Below are positions 11,419 through 23,399 of a DNA stretch of 64,000 bases, piece after piece. The notes under the pieces are model-generated. The model was not told where the DNA came from. It did no database searches and saw only the letters and a program-made list of their open reading frames with translations. Positions within the stretch are counted from its first letter, which is position 1, and each line of letters opens with the position of its first letter. The DNA comes from Malurus cyaneus samueli (Eukaryota > Chordata > Aves > Passeriformes > Maluridae), in the NCBI GenBank assembly GCA_009741485.1, contig CM019219.1:5460851-5524850 (forward strand). Reading direction: 5' to 3'. A program made the position numbers and the translations under genes.

Positions 11419-13143
11419 TGAGCCCACAAATTCCTGTTTCTGACTGTCCTAGCAATCAGCCATAAGACATTTTTAATGGAACATATTTTAAAATACAGTC
11501 CTGAGCTTGTATGTTTTATTTCAGTACCATCAGTGCAGGTGGCTGCTATCTTTTAGAAACTTTTTCTGTGTGGTATTCACAGTCAATTTTTTTTCCATGT
11601 TATTTTTCCTTCCTCTTTATCACAAAAGCATAGTTCTTGATACAATATAGAAATGAGCATAGACATAGTCAGATTTCGGATCCCTCAAGCCTGCTGATGT
11701 GAAGTTCCACAGTTGATCCATTGTGAGAGAAGTTTGGTGTATGCATTCTGCCCTCTGAATTTTTTGTTCATCTCCGTTGCTAAAATTAATTCGAGTAGGT
11801 GGGAATTTCAATATCCTACTCACCTCTGTTGTCACAACTCTCTTATCCACCCAAGGCCTATTCTTGTCTAAATAACAAATTCTATGTAATGAATGGTCCA
11901 ATATCAAAGATGGGGCAATTTGGGCACCTTTTCTGAGAAACAGCAATTCAAGCTGGACTGAGTCAGAGAAGGATTGCTGACATTATTCTGGTATATGGAG
12001 CATGTCTTATGAAAGAAGATGAAAGTTTTCTTACTTTCCCAGCTTTGGGAAAAAAAAAGTGTGCCTGAAGTACTGTAGGATGAGCTAGACTGCAACATTT
12101 CAAGAGGAAGAAATTAGTATAAAACTAGTCATGAATAAATAAGTGGAGGCTGGGAATTGGAAGTACCTTGCTCCAAAAGGATCAGGGGTCTGTGGAAATC
12201 TCCAAATTACTGTTTGCAAGGAAAGGCAATCACTTTCAGCACTGAGCTTTAATGCACGGGGAGGCAATGAAGCAATTGATCCCCAAGACATGGGATACCT
12301 TTTCCTGTGGTAAGTGATACACAAAGGCTGTTTGTAAGTAAACAATAGAAAAATCTGTTTTTAGTGAGTGCCTCAATGTCCTGAACTAGAGGCAAACATC
12401 TCCATTTGCAGGCTCTCCCCTGAACTGGAGTGAAGCACACATTGATTTATTCCCCATTTTTACTGCAATGCAGGATCAGCCTTCCAACCCTTTCTGGAAG
12501 AGAGAACTCTTGGATGACAGTGAGAAAGTGTCATGGCTCTGAAAGAGCCTTCTCACTGGGACTGGGGAGGGTAATTGTGCTGGACAGCCCCAAGAATATA
12601 CAGCTAAAGAAGCAGATGAAGCTTTGTTTTCATTTCTGTTCCAGAATCCATTTGAAACATTGGAGATGTTCCACAAACATAAAGGGAGAGGGAGGAATGA
12701 GTACACAGGGAATAGAAGATCCAAATACTGATCATTTCATTACAGTTTTTAGGGTTCTGACCTTTTTTTTCAAATTTCACTGTACAGTACACACAGCTTG
12801 AATAAAATGTCTTTAGAAAATCAAAATACTTCTGAGCCCAAAAGATTTTCTAGGAATGCTCCCATCTGATACTTCACAGTGGCTGTGTAAATCACCTCTG
12901 TGAAGCTTTTACATTGGAAGAAAACCTGTTGTGACAAAAAAATGGTTACCTTAGATCTCCCCTCGTATCCTGCTCAAACAGGAGGGTTCTCCACAATGCT
13001 GTCCTTTCCCCTGGGTGCTGCTATGGATGATATTGGCTGGGCCCTGCTCACACCCTGCACCTCCCTGGATCAAAGCACAAAGCAAAGCTATTTGGTTCCC
13101 TCTCAAATTTTACTGGGGGCTATGTCAAACATCCCTGGTAAGG
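11419..13143. other. unique non-coding DNA, nothing recognised
   Basis: Frames of up to 123 codons are open on both strands and overlap each other, with no recognisable domain. No repeat family was recognised. The sequence before the poly(A) tract at the right end was searched for a retrocopy body. No poly(A) signal or familiar coding sequence was seen. Confidence 0.5.

Positions 13144-13175
<32 letters not shown>
13144..13175. repeat. poly(A) tract, 32 bp
   Basis: Uninterrupted run of 32 A, the longest homopolymer in the window. The upstream 250 bp contain no AATAAA signal and no recognisable retrotransposed gene. It may be an expanded mononucleotide repeat. Length is likely polymorphic and prone to sequencing error. 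Confidence 0.9.
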
Positions 13176-13177
<2 letters not shown>

Positions 13178-13700
13178 AACCAAAGACATGGAAAGATCAC
13201 TTGCCCAAAGTCCATATGCATTGTCCATCCACTGATCATCACCATCCCAGTGAAAACTGCAGCTCTTTCCACAATTAACCCTATGCCTCTGACCTTCAGA
13301 CTAAAGTTTATAGGGAGAGGCATCAGAAGGAGTAAAAGCAGGAGGAATAGTACAGGAGATGCTGCCTGCAGTGGGAGCAGGGAACACACAGATCAGCTCT
13401 GTCTGGTTCTCAACCCATCAGAATTGTCACACGCAGCTTGACCCTCCATTGGCAGGCAGCACAGTGTGAGTTCCAGGTTCACGGGTGCTTTTGCCACTGA
13501 TAAGAGCCCTGGTAGTGAATTTCTGCTTAACTGGAGCCCATCTGATACAGGAACCCCTGTAGCTGCTGATGGGGTCAACTGGGAACATTTCTGAAGGTCT
13601 GTCCCTGCTGTGAACTGATGAGACGTGGGGGCTTCATTCACAGGGAAAACTAAACTCTGCTGGATGAGTGAAAGAGAAGGTGATTAAGTGTGGCGAGACA
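13176..13700. other. unique DNA, possible weak MIR-like remnant
   Basis: No gene was recognised. The segment GATCACTTGCCCAAAGTC near 13,195-13,212 recalls the reverse complement of the conserved MIR core, but the match is too short to call. Frames on both strands lack domains. Confidence 0.35.
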
Positions 13701-14240
13701 TCCTTCTGCAGCCAGGCAGCTCATCAGGGGAAACTCAGTGACCTCAGAGGCCACGAGAACACATCACAAGTGTCTCCCCTTGCGGAGGAGAAGACACGGA
13801 GCTGGGCCAACCTGCAGCTGATGCAGAAGGAGCTCTGGCAGGTTGTGTTGGCTCAGGAACACCCCCTGATCCCCCTGGTGCAGCAGCAGCAGTGTTGGCC
13901 TCTCCGTGGAGCTGAGCAATCTCTGTCCCAGCAGCCCTGAGCCAACACCGGAGCCTGCCCTGACCCCACGATCGCTCCTGCAGCTCCCCGGGCTCAGCCA
14001 GGAACGTGCACATCAGCCTCACATGAAAGCAGAGTTTCACCCAGACAATATTTCTTGCTGGCAGCAGCCTCTCTCCCCGCAGCATTGCCACTTGGGCAGC
14101 ACGGGAATGCTTTTCATTAAACGCAAATAACGTATTTCGGATCGGCGCGAGCCCACGCTCTGCGTGCCATTCATCATCCTTGTGTGTACCTAATACATTT
14201 TGCAAACCCCCAATTCTCCTGCTTTCTGAAATCAAATGAA
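13700..14240. promoter_or_regulatory. GC-richer block ending in a CpG cluster
   Basis: G+C is high across 13,700-14,130, with overlapping frames on both strands (163 codons minus, 90 and 74 codons plus) and no recognisable domain. At 14,131-14,164 seven CpGs occur in 34 bp, among them CGGATCGGCGCGAG. The sequence then returns abruptly to AT-rich DNA. CpG retention suggests constraint or low methylation. A minor promoter, enhancer or conserved element is possible but not shown. Confidence 0.35.
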
Positions 14241-17200
14241 AATATTACACCCCTGTTTACTTTAAAACATTTTTTTTTTTCTTTTCCAAAGCAAATGCAT
14301 TCAGTGTTTTAAGTAAGATACCACCATGTATTTATGGGAGTTTAATAAGTTCTTCCATTAATAACATAGACAAACTAATTTACCAGAACGTGTCTGTTTT
14401 AAACTTTGGGAACAAAGAGTGGGAGTATGAAAATCAATCTTTCCTTTGTACTTGAGCCACTGACCCATTAAAGCTTTGAAGATCATTTCTTTAAGAAATT
14501 GTGAGGAGTTATTTAACTACAAACAGCAGCTACCTTCCCATTCCAGCTGCGTAATCAACCGTAATAAATTAGAGGAGGAAAAATAAAGGTTCACTCCATT
14601 TTTTTTCTTATAACTAAAAATTCTTAATAGTAGTTTGACAAATCGGCCCAGAGCAGAAAGAAACCCCCATTCTTCCTGAGACTGCTGTTTAGCACAAGTT
14701 AAAACATTGCTTAAAAGCTAATTTTTTTTGCCTTTTATTATGGTTCAAAAATGTTCTTAGTTTGCCCAGGTTTAATTATTTAACTCAAATTAATTGTTAA
14801 AGTTACCCATCACTAGAAAAAGTTAGCAAGCCTGTGAACTACAACATTATTAATGGCTGTGTGTATAAAAATGCACAGCAACCCCTTTTTTGCTTGAAAA
14901 ATACTCCTGATAGTATTACTTATTGTTAGTTATCATCAATGATTATTTCACAGTTTAACGCTGATAATATGCTCAGTTATGTAAGAGTGGAAATTTAAAA
15001 TAATCTTCATCTTAAACTGCTTAAGCAATCTACATGCTAAACAATTATAATGATGTTCTAGTTATCAGAAATTCCAATGGAAAAAATCTGTATGGAATGT
15101 CACTAAAAGCTGTTTGTAAAAGGCAGAAAAATGCCAACCTTTTTAAAAAATCTAACATATGGATAATGCAAATTTTTTTAAAACCACCTCTTTTGATTCC
15201 ATTTTGATGGGCTGTACTCATGATAAATACACAACTGTTTTCAAAGGCTTCAGATAACCTGAAATAACATTGGTATCTTGCTGGAAGAGTATAGGACTCA
15301 TTGACAGACTGAGGAGGTTGATCCTGCAGCATTTTCCAATTCCAAGGCTGGAAAACTGCATGAAAGGGGTAAAAATTGAAATTTTTTTTGTTATTCTCTA
15401 CTTTTCTGAAGCATTTTTCTTAAATCTACTAAGGCTTTTACCCTTCCTAAACAAGGACATCAGAAGTTCCTTCCCCTGCCCACACAAGACGCACAGAGAA
15501 AGAGAGCTTAATAAACACTTTGCCATTTTATAATATAGAATACACTGCAATTCCCATTTCCAGAGAGGTTTTGGCACAAAATGTGATGCAGTTTATACCG
15601 GGGAGTTCAGCCACTGTGCCAGACAGTCACTGCCCACACAGTCCAGGGACTGGTAACCCACTGCTTATTCATCTGCACAAAACTGGGGATGGTTCCAGAC
15701 AAACCTGCCGTCATCTGCTGCCTTTTTCTGCCCTCAAAGAGCCCAAACATTTAGATTCAGTTAACTTATTGAGTAATATTTTGCATTTACATATTTCAGT
15801 GAATTTGATTTGTTAGAATTGCCACTTGATTTCTGTTTTGATGTACACAAATACATATATCTCAGGACATTTGTATTTGCTCATCAAACAGATCTGTTTA
15901 TTAGCCTGAGAGATACTCAGTCCAGCTACATCAATTTGCAAGCCTTTGGAAGGTTTTTCTTTGTAGAGGTATCCAAAAAAGCATATTCTGAGTAGGTGCT
16001 AACGCTTCATGTGGATCAAGGTCCAAGTTCCAAGGTCCAGTTCCTCAGGGATATTTAGAGAAGTACATTTTATTGATTGAAGGATTAAGTTGCTTTGAGG
16101 ATCTGATCTGAAATCCTCAGCCTCGCAGACTTCAGAGAAATGATGCCATTTATTACTGCTGTGGGTCAAGTTCTTGCCTCCAGGGCCAGCTTTGACCAGC
16201 TCAGTGTTCCCTGTCTAGGTTGCTCTAAAACTGCCCAAATTATGCAAACCTTTTCATTAAAAGTCAACCACACCTGGAATTCTCATGAGAACAGCTTTTC
16301 CCAGAGCATTTCACTGATTTATCTTATTGGGGTTGGTTGAACATATCTGTTGGAATCTTATTAATTATTAATTTTTTTTTTACTGCTTTTGGCTAAACGA
16401 ACCTCTTGAACTTGGTTGAAAGAGTCTGGGCACATAATATTCAGACAGCAGATTGCCTGGGAACTTCTTCACTTTCTGCTGTTTGCTGCTCATTATTCAT
16501 GACCACTCATCAACCACCGTGGAGAAGATGTCCATCCTACAGGGGGTGAAAAATCTTCAGCAGGAGCTCCTGCTTGACCAGATGGACAGTCAATAACATG
16601 TTCAAACACGTGCTCAGGTCCTTCTCACAGCAAACAACACACCTGTGGGCTGGCAGTCTTTAAACTGGTAACAGCAGACTCATTTTCAATATTCCAGTTA
16701 GATAATAACTACTTATAGCTAATGAAAATTGGAGATTTCTGGTATCACCAGAAATGTGTCCTGATCACCCAGCCTGTAGACACAGCTCTTTCTAGTTCTT
16801 CCTATCCCAAAAACGTGCACAAATCTGTGTGTTTTTATCTGTTCTGTTCCAGTTTCTCAAAAACTAGAAAGGTTTCTCCCCAGGGGAGAAATGTTGATGC
16901 AGACAGTTGCTGATAATGGGAAAAGGTTCATTCAGTGAAGTAGAGAACTTCTTAATTACACCTTCTTCCCTTCATTAATACTGGAGAGGAGAAATTGCCA
17001 GAAAAGGTGTAAAATATGGTGGGCAGGAGTTTCAAGAAGCATCTAGGTCACTGAAGAGTTCCTGACCCCTGGACACACAAACCTCAGTCCCTAAAATGCT
17101 TCTGAATAAAAGGCCATGGTAGAAATATCTTTCTACTCCTCATCTCCATTACTGGCAAATTAATCACATGCTAAAAAATTACCTCTAGGGTTCTTTTCTT

Positions 17201-18180
17201 TGCAAATCAGTGTAATTTCTCTTGGAGTATCCATCTGATTTAGCTGTAGTGCAGTTCATAACATCATTAGAACAACACATTTTTGTGTCAATTAACAGTG
17301 TACTGCGAGGTCTGCCCTTGCAACTATGTCAACATATTCTTCACCACTGGAGATCATGAAATGCAGACGACAATAGTGTTAAAAAACAAGCTTTTAGATC
17401 CATTTTACTTTGTTGCAACACTGCTTTGCAGATACTGAATTAGAGCCCATTTAAACCATTCAAGCATATAATCAAATTTCAGTAATGAGTTATTAATTAA
17501 GCAGGGGCATCCAATTCTGTGCTAACTGCCTCATAAACAATCGACAGGAGATTTGTGAATTTTGACTTCCTGACACTATTAAACAAATCAATATTAGGTT
17601 TCAGACACAGCAATTCAGACAGTTTTCCCTGTTATTTGGCAATCGTCTGCCTGGAATACTAATGAAAGAATTAAGAGCTGTAGATTTTGCATGTGTTCCA
17701 TCAAAAAGATCCTTATCTGTGGGGAATTGGGGCCTGATTTGCATGGCAGAAGACTTTGCTTTTGTAGGTACAATTTTTCTCAATATGTCACTCATTAGTA
17801 TTTATAAACTACAGAGCAGTGAAGCCTTCAGCCCCTATTCATAATGAACAGTCATATCCCTGCTGGAGATACAACTGAACAAAGCTGTTTATTTATTTAT
17901 TTAGTGGTCCTTTCCCTTTTGTGGCTAACCTAACCTGCAGAAAACTTGCATCTGAGGAGAGCTCTGAGCAACTTACATTTCATTTATTTGTTTGAAAGGG
18001 ATGTGTGCATGTATATTTTTATATATTTATATATCCATTCATGTCCATATGCAATTAGTTGAATAACAATTAGCTGTGTAGGCAACACCTTTGTTTGCTT
18101 GCAGCAATTCAAAAATTTTCGGTATCATTCACAGCTTTATTTTTAATTTCTCTCTCTCCCTGCCATCTAAATGAATTCAG
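14241..18180. other. AT-rich unique DNA, nothing firmly recognised
   Basis: Nearly 4 kb without a recognisable gene or repeat family. The frames (60-98 codons) show no domains. A perfect 16-bp palindrome centred on GAGCTC lies at 16,559-16,574. The part near 17,170-17,850, unique with many ATTA motifs, looks like possible conserved non-coding sequence. A TA-rich tract lies near 18,010-18,034. Confidence 0.45.
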
Positions 18181-18230
18181 GCCCCAGTTCAGCCAAGCTT
18201 TGGAGCTAAGCAGGGTTTTGCTGAATGGGG
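18181..18230. mobile_element. possible palindromic ancient DNA-transposon remnant
   Basis: Left arm CCCCAGTTCAGCCAA (18,182-18,196) and right arm TTTTGCTGAATGGGG (18,216-18,230) are imperfect inverted repeats around about 19 bp containing GGAGCTAAGCAGG. The arms recall the GGCCC...TTCAGCAAAG terminus of an old palindromic non-autonomous element that I remember from sauropsid genomes. The family name and the match were not checked. Confidence 0.4.
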
Positions 18231-18303
18231 GATTAGTGCTGTGCAGAGTGCTGGGTTAACAGGGCTGCAGGATGGAGTCCAGAGAGAGAGCACAATGCTG
18301 ATG

Positions 18304-18342
18304 CCTCCTCCTCCTCCTCCTCCTCCTCCTCCTCCTGCTCCT
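18304..18342. repeat. (CCT)n microsatellite
   Basis: Eleven uninterrupted CCT units (18,304-18,336), then GCT and CCT. The plus strand is all pyrimidine across the pure part, so the tract is a polypurine-polypyrimidine mirror sequence. It is not inside a convincing reading frame and is probably length-polymorphic. Confidence 0.9.
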
Positions 18343-19626
18343 CCAGCCGCCCTTTGCTGCTGTCACTGAGTTGAACTTCACCTAGGGATAAGTGAGTGTT
18401 TAGTTTTCATAATCACATGGTCTTTGGCCCCTTAATGGAGAAGGCAGCAGGGGCTACCAGCACCTGTTGAGGCAATGGCTTTTAAAGGAGGATTATCTGG
18501 CAGCCAAGGATGGGGCTGAGGCGGCACGTGGCCAGTTCTTGGGGTGCTCTGGATATGCTTATCCCAGGGTTTTGGATGGTTTTGCTGGAAATTTCTGGCT
18601 ACTCTCTCCAGAATCAGCTGAAGCAAAAGTATGACCAAACCCCTGACCTAAAATTTCTCCCCCACTTGTGTCTGTGATTGAGTATTCTGCAAAAATTGTG
18701 GCTTAGAGACTCTGCAGGAGGCTCTTATATCACTTTGTTTCACAGGCTGTATATACATTTTTTCTTATTTTAAATATCTCCATCTCAGTCCCAGATGCAA
18801 GAAAAATGCAGAAAGGTATATTAGACTTAAAATGAAGCTCGTATTTCTGTTACATACACCTCAGTTTTTAACACAAAAACAGTCCCTTGCCAGCAGAAAC
18901 ACTGAATCTTGTTTGGTTAGCAAAACCTGTGCTGTATTTACATAAACAAGTCTCCAACAATTTAAAGGATAAAAGCCTCACTAGCACAGAAATCAGTGTG
19001 AAAATAGGTCAGAGACCAAGTCTTTGGAAAACAACATTAATGATAAAAGTGCCGTGGAGTGATCAGTTCCAAAGTGGGTCAGGATTCTGTCTGCAGGAAC
19101 AATGATCCTGCCTTATTTCTCCTGCAGAGTACTGATGTGCAAGCTACACCTCAGAACCCCCTTCTTCTGCCTCTGCCCCAAACAGGTCCCAGTCAAAACT
19201 ACAAATAAATTATAATATATGCACATAGTCAGAAAATGCTGTCAGAGGACAGCACAAGGAAATTAATCTGCCTGCTAAATAGCAGGGGGAATGCAGTACT
19301 GAATGTGTCTGAGTTTTGTTTTATTTTGCTTTTCTACCAGCCTCTCTCTCCCATTATTTCCTTCTCTCTAGGATCTTAAGACATCTAACTCATTAAAAAT
19401 CTTCTTTTTAATTATCTGCCAGGAAAAAAAAATTAGCATAATTAAGGACATTGAAATTTAGATTAACAACCAACCTAATACATGGCACCGCTTCCAAGAA
19501 GGGAAGATTTCTTTTAAATCTTCATAGACTACCCAAAGATTTCCTTTTTGTTTCTGTCTAGATTTCTGTTCAATATGGCTCTGAGAACATATTTGAGTGC
19601 ATTGAAAATATCACTATCTGTTCAGC
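18343..19626. other. unique non-coding DNA, nothing recognised
   Basis: No gene or repeat was recognised. Frames of 68-72 codons on either strand have no recognisable domain. Confidence 0.5.
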
Positions 19627-19638
19627 TAAGTGCTCATG

Positions 19639-19702
19639 TTGGTTTTTTGGTTTTGTTTTTTGTTTTTGTTTTTTTGTTTGTTTGTTTGGCTTTTTTTTTT
19701 TA
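19639..19702. repeat. T-rich (TTTTG)n-like low-complexity tract
   Basis: About 60 bp of T with scattered G, including GTTTGTTTGTTTGG, ending in an unbroken T run. It abuts the 3' end of a CR1 copy, so it may descend from the target site or from slippage after insertion. Confidence 0.8.
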
Positions 19703-19875
19703 TAGAATCACAGAATCATTGAATGGTTTGGATTGGAAGGGGCCTTACAAATCAGCTCATTCTAATCCCCTGCCTTGGGCAGGAACACTTTCCACTGGAG
19801 CAGGTTGCTCAAAACCCCAATCAGCCTGGCCTTGAACTCTCCCAGGGATGGGGCAGCCACAGATTCCTGGTGCTT
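19703..19875 (-). mobile_element. CR1 LINE 3' fragment
   Basis: The + strand starts with the octamer-like AGAATCACAGAATCAT, then TGGTTTGGATTGGAAGGGGC and further blocks GGCAGGAACACTTTCCACT and CAGCCTGGCCTTGAACTC. These are the reverse complement of the 3' terminal region of avian CR1. The copy is 5'-truncated, as is usual for CR1, and loses clear similarity after about 19,875. It has no coding capacity. The several substitutions from the familiar consensus suggest a moderately old insertion. Confidence 0.9.
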
Positions 19876-19997
19876 TCCCATAAATTTCAAAAGGAGCAGC
19901 ATCCTGTCCAATGCCTGTCAAAATCGGGTCTCACTGACCTGAGATGAAGCAGGGGGTTTCATTCACCCACTGAATCCCAATTTCCACTGATAGAAGG

Positions 19998-20693
19998 CTA
20001 AATTTCAAAGGTTCTCTGTATCATCAGCACTGGAATGACTGGGTTTGGGTTTAGACAGCCTGAGTACCTAAAAATGCAATTGAACCTAAACAATAAAACT
20101 GGCATAAACAAAATGGGAAAACGTGTTTCCTTAGCTTGCTTATAAGAACAAAGATGTGTGTTGTTCATTTGGTTTACACACTCCAAAAAGAAGTGATTCC
20201 TTGAGCTCTGTGTGTTCCCTTCTTGCCTGGTTTTCAATGATCCCTTGGAAATTTTCAAGTCACTAATCAGTCCAAGCTCATGTGCCAGCAGATTACAAGT
20301 GCTGTGGAAGGCATTTTTTGTGAGCTGAGGGATCCAGAGGATGCAGCCTCTCCAGAGGGGATGGTGACCAATCTCAATGCTGGAAGGGCTCCTCTCCTGT
20401 AAGAAATACCAGAAAAACTTACAGAACAGAACAAGGGCAACCAGGGACTGGCAGGGGGTTCTTGAGCAGCAATTGCACCCAGTAAAATAGACGTGTTCTT
20501 TCTGTTTTGACACACTTCTGACAGTGGCAGTGTGATAAATGTGCTGAAAACGCAGAGTCCCCACATCCAGCGCCACCCAGACCTTCTGTGTGTCTGATCT
20601 GCACCCGTTCCACAAGGGCTGGCATTTCCAGGTGTCCAAAAACCCTTGATGGATACAAATCCCTAAACAGCAGAGCCAAAATACCCTTGGCAT
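19998..20693 (-). other. longest open frame in the window (231 codons), unassigned
   Basis: A minus-strand frame of 231 codons, with two more minus-strand frames (99 and 86 codons) open inside the same span. I recognise no domain, repeat, signal peptide or family. It is rich in Cys, Ser and Leu and keeps no obvious periodicity. An open frame of this size in 64 kb, examined in six frames, is near what chance allows in moderate-GC DNA. It could be part of a decayed retroelement, but no reverse transcriptase, integrase or LTR motif was seen. I would not annotate it as a gene. Confidence 0.2.
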
Positions 20694-23094
20694 TGTCTCA
20701 GTAAATCCCCCTGTGCTGACAGAGCCCCACGCCAGGGAAGGCTGAGCAGGTGAACTTTCCCCATGGATGCTCCACGATCCACAGGGCTGAGCTCAACCCA
20801 CACTCACAAATCTTAGAGGAAACCAGGTTTCATCAGCTCTGCCACTCACAGAGCTGTTTTGCTGTTAAGGTGAGAATATCCCCTCAGTGTGGAAAAAATA
20901 TGAAGCCTGAATAAATTAAAAACGGGAGCTATGTTACACGTTACTGTCATTTAATTAACATCTCATAATGTGTTGCTTAAGGAATCAAGGCTCTATCAGG
21001 ATAAAGCCTATAAGCATTTTCCCTGTTTAATCAAAAATGTAGATCACATCACATTTTATTTCTTAAAAAAAAAATTACACACTTATTGAAAAAGCTATGA
21101 TTAAATTTTATATTAAGACCCATTTCTCTGAATTAATTCTCCTCCTAAAAATTCAGTGTCAAAGAGGAACATGGAAATTAGTGTACAAAATTTGGAAATC
21201 TGCAAGGATAGATAGATGGGTTCATTTGACTTTATTAAATTTCCTTCATTGTACACTGATAATGACTTGACAATATTTATCCCTGGAATACTCTGTGTGA
21301 GTATATTCTGACACTGTAGTTTGGACTAGCCACCTCTTCTTAGACAACCTGGCAATTCCTACTGACAGAAACTCTTTTTTAAGATTTCCTATCTACTTTT
21401 CTTTTCATTCTTTTTTTAGCTACGGTGGATTTGAATTATTTGGACTGAAATTGTGTGCTATGTGCCTGCTTCTAGTTAATAACCTATTTATTTTAGTCAT
21501 CACCATTCAGATCAGAGGCAGGGCAGGGATGCTCTCATATGTTTTGGAGAACAGCACGAAATTCAGATAAAGTGAGAGGAAGGAAGCACAGCATCTTTTA
21601 CTGTCCTTGAGAGGAGATCAGACCTCAGGGTCCCTCTGAATGCTTCACTTTTGAGTGTTGGCCCTGGTGCACTGAAATTCAAGATATAATCAGACCCACA
21701 AAGGAGAAAGAAGTGCAAGGTGCAGACACAGGGACAGAGATTTTGGAACAGTTGTTTGAAGATGTGTCCTGGGCATCTCTGTGGATTCTACAGAGCTCTA
21801 GAAAGAAACCCGTCACAATTACTGCCAGTCTGAGGCTAAACACAAAAAATTCTGAGCTGGAAAGTCAGAGGCCAGGGAAATTTAAATAAAATATACAGCA
21901 TGGACCTATTGCAAAGGTCCTAACAAAGTTCATAATGGATAAATGGCTGATTAAATAGATTCAGTCAATGAGGAAAAATGATGGAAAATATTCCATGAAT
22001 TGCCTTAGCCTGCACAATGTCTAAGCTGTTACGAGTTTCATATTTGGGTTTAGGTGTCTGCGAATGGAGGCCTAGGGAAAAAAGAGTGAAAGAGAATCCT
22101 GTATTCTGTGGGGCTGAGGGAAGCAAGTTTATAAACAAAGGGGATGGTTATGAGCACTCCATGCATGCTTGGAATCTGTGCAGAGGCCTCATTTCATCAT
22201 CACTGATCACATATCAGAGCACAACAGGCACTGGAGGGAGGAAAGGTTTCCAAGCCCCTCTTAAATAGTTGTCACTGTATTCAGGGATAGGAATTGTACA
22301 CAAGGTCCCAGGAAATGCATTTTTAGAAGATGCTAATATATCAGGTGAAGGAAATTAATCAATTTGGTGACCGCATCTGACAGAGAGATAAAAGTCACTC
22401 AATACCTTTGCGGTTTTTTTATCCTTTTGATATCATATCTCCTTTTCAGCATGACTGGAAAACTCGATTTAAAGACAACTGTGCTTTAATTTACAGCAGA
22501 GGAAGCCCGGATCATCAGATATCCACATTTTCAGCAATTGTTAAAATTGTTTATTTGAGGGTTGCCTTTCTAGACATTGGCAGACCCAGCATGCAAACAC
22601 ACAGAGAGTGCAGATTTTTGAGTGCTTAGCCATTAATTTATTTCTAAACCATGGGCTTGGCTGCCTGCACAGAGAGGGACAGTGTTCAAGTGGAGCAGGA
22701 GCTAAACTTCATATTTATGCCTCCATCTGCACATATCCACCCACATCTCGGTAGAAGTAATAAGGATTGAACTCTATGGAGTGGAAGAGTAACATTACAC
22801 GGCTTTTGGTAAAATGCTGCATTTCAGTACTATACCCTGTTTCCCTACAGAAAACCAGTTGTTGATTTTCAGCATGTACTACCCAATTTACTAGCAGCTT
22901 GGGGTTAATTGGGGACACTCAGAGATATTTTGGACAGCTCAGGGCCATGATGGTTTCTATTTAAATATCCAGAACCAAAGGAATGACAGCTACAAGGAAT
23001 GTCAAACTATCATAATCCAAACAAGATCTGGATATAGAGGATGACCCATAAAAGCAATTGTGAAAAACCTTGTCCTGGGTTAATCAGAGATGTC
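20694..23094. other. unique non-coding DNA, nothing recognised
   Basis: No gene or repeat family was recognised. The frames (67-83 codons) lack domains. A short GATAGATAGATGG run lies near 21,208-21,220. Confidence 0.5.
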
Positions 23095-23158
23095 TGTTGA
23101 AGGCCAGGCTGGATGGGGCTTTGAGCAGCCTTCTAGTGGAAGGTTCCTGCACATAAAA
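23095..23158 (+). mobile_element. CR1 LINE 3' fragment (short)
   Basis: GAAGGCCAGGCTGGATGGGG followed by CTTTGAGCAGCC and CTAGTGGAAGGTTCCTGC is a sense-strand match to the 3' region of avian CR1 (known as the GGCCAGGCTGGATGGGGCT block). The terminal octamers are missing. It is truncated at both ends. Confidence 0.8.
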
Positions 23159-23399
23159 TGTCTCTGAAAACCAGGAGGTGTTCTAGAAACAGCCAGATAC
23201 CTCAAGAGAGTAGCCTTAAAATTTAAGCTCTTCTGCATCTCCCAATATCTGATTCTTCAGTGTAAGCCTCAGACTTCATTTACAGAACTGTGTTTCTTAT
23301 AACATTATTTACATAGCAGTACAAACGTGGGCAAAGTTTTGCAGATGGCTAAAGATAAACTCCTCAGGGAGGAGGTGGTTTAAATATGAGCGACAATCA

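Noticed and set aside
13195..13212. MIR-like core GATCACTTGCCCAAAGTC
   Set aside because: Too short and isolated to separate from chance.
12900..13235. 111-codon frame ending in a lysine run, as a possible processed gene tail
   Set aside because: The lysines come from the A32 tract. There is no AATAAA upstream and no familiar coding sequence.
13744..14235. 163-codon minus-strand frame with an Ala/Pro/Gly-rich part
   Set aside because: The composition follows the local GC content. Frames on the other strand are also open and no domain is seen.
16559..16574. Perfect 16-bp palindrome AGCAGGAGCTCCTGCT
   Set aside because: Short perfect palindromes occur by chance at this window size, and the surroundings show no other signal.
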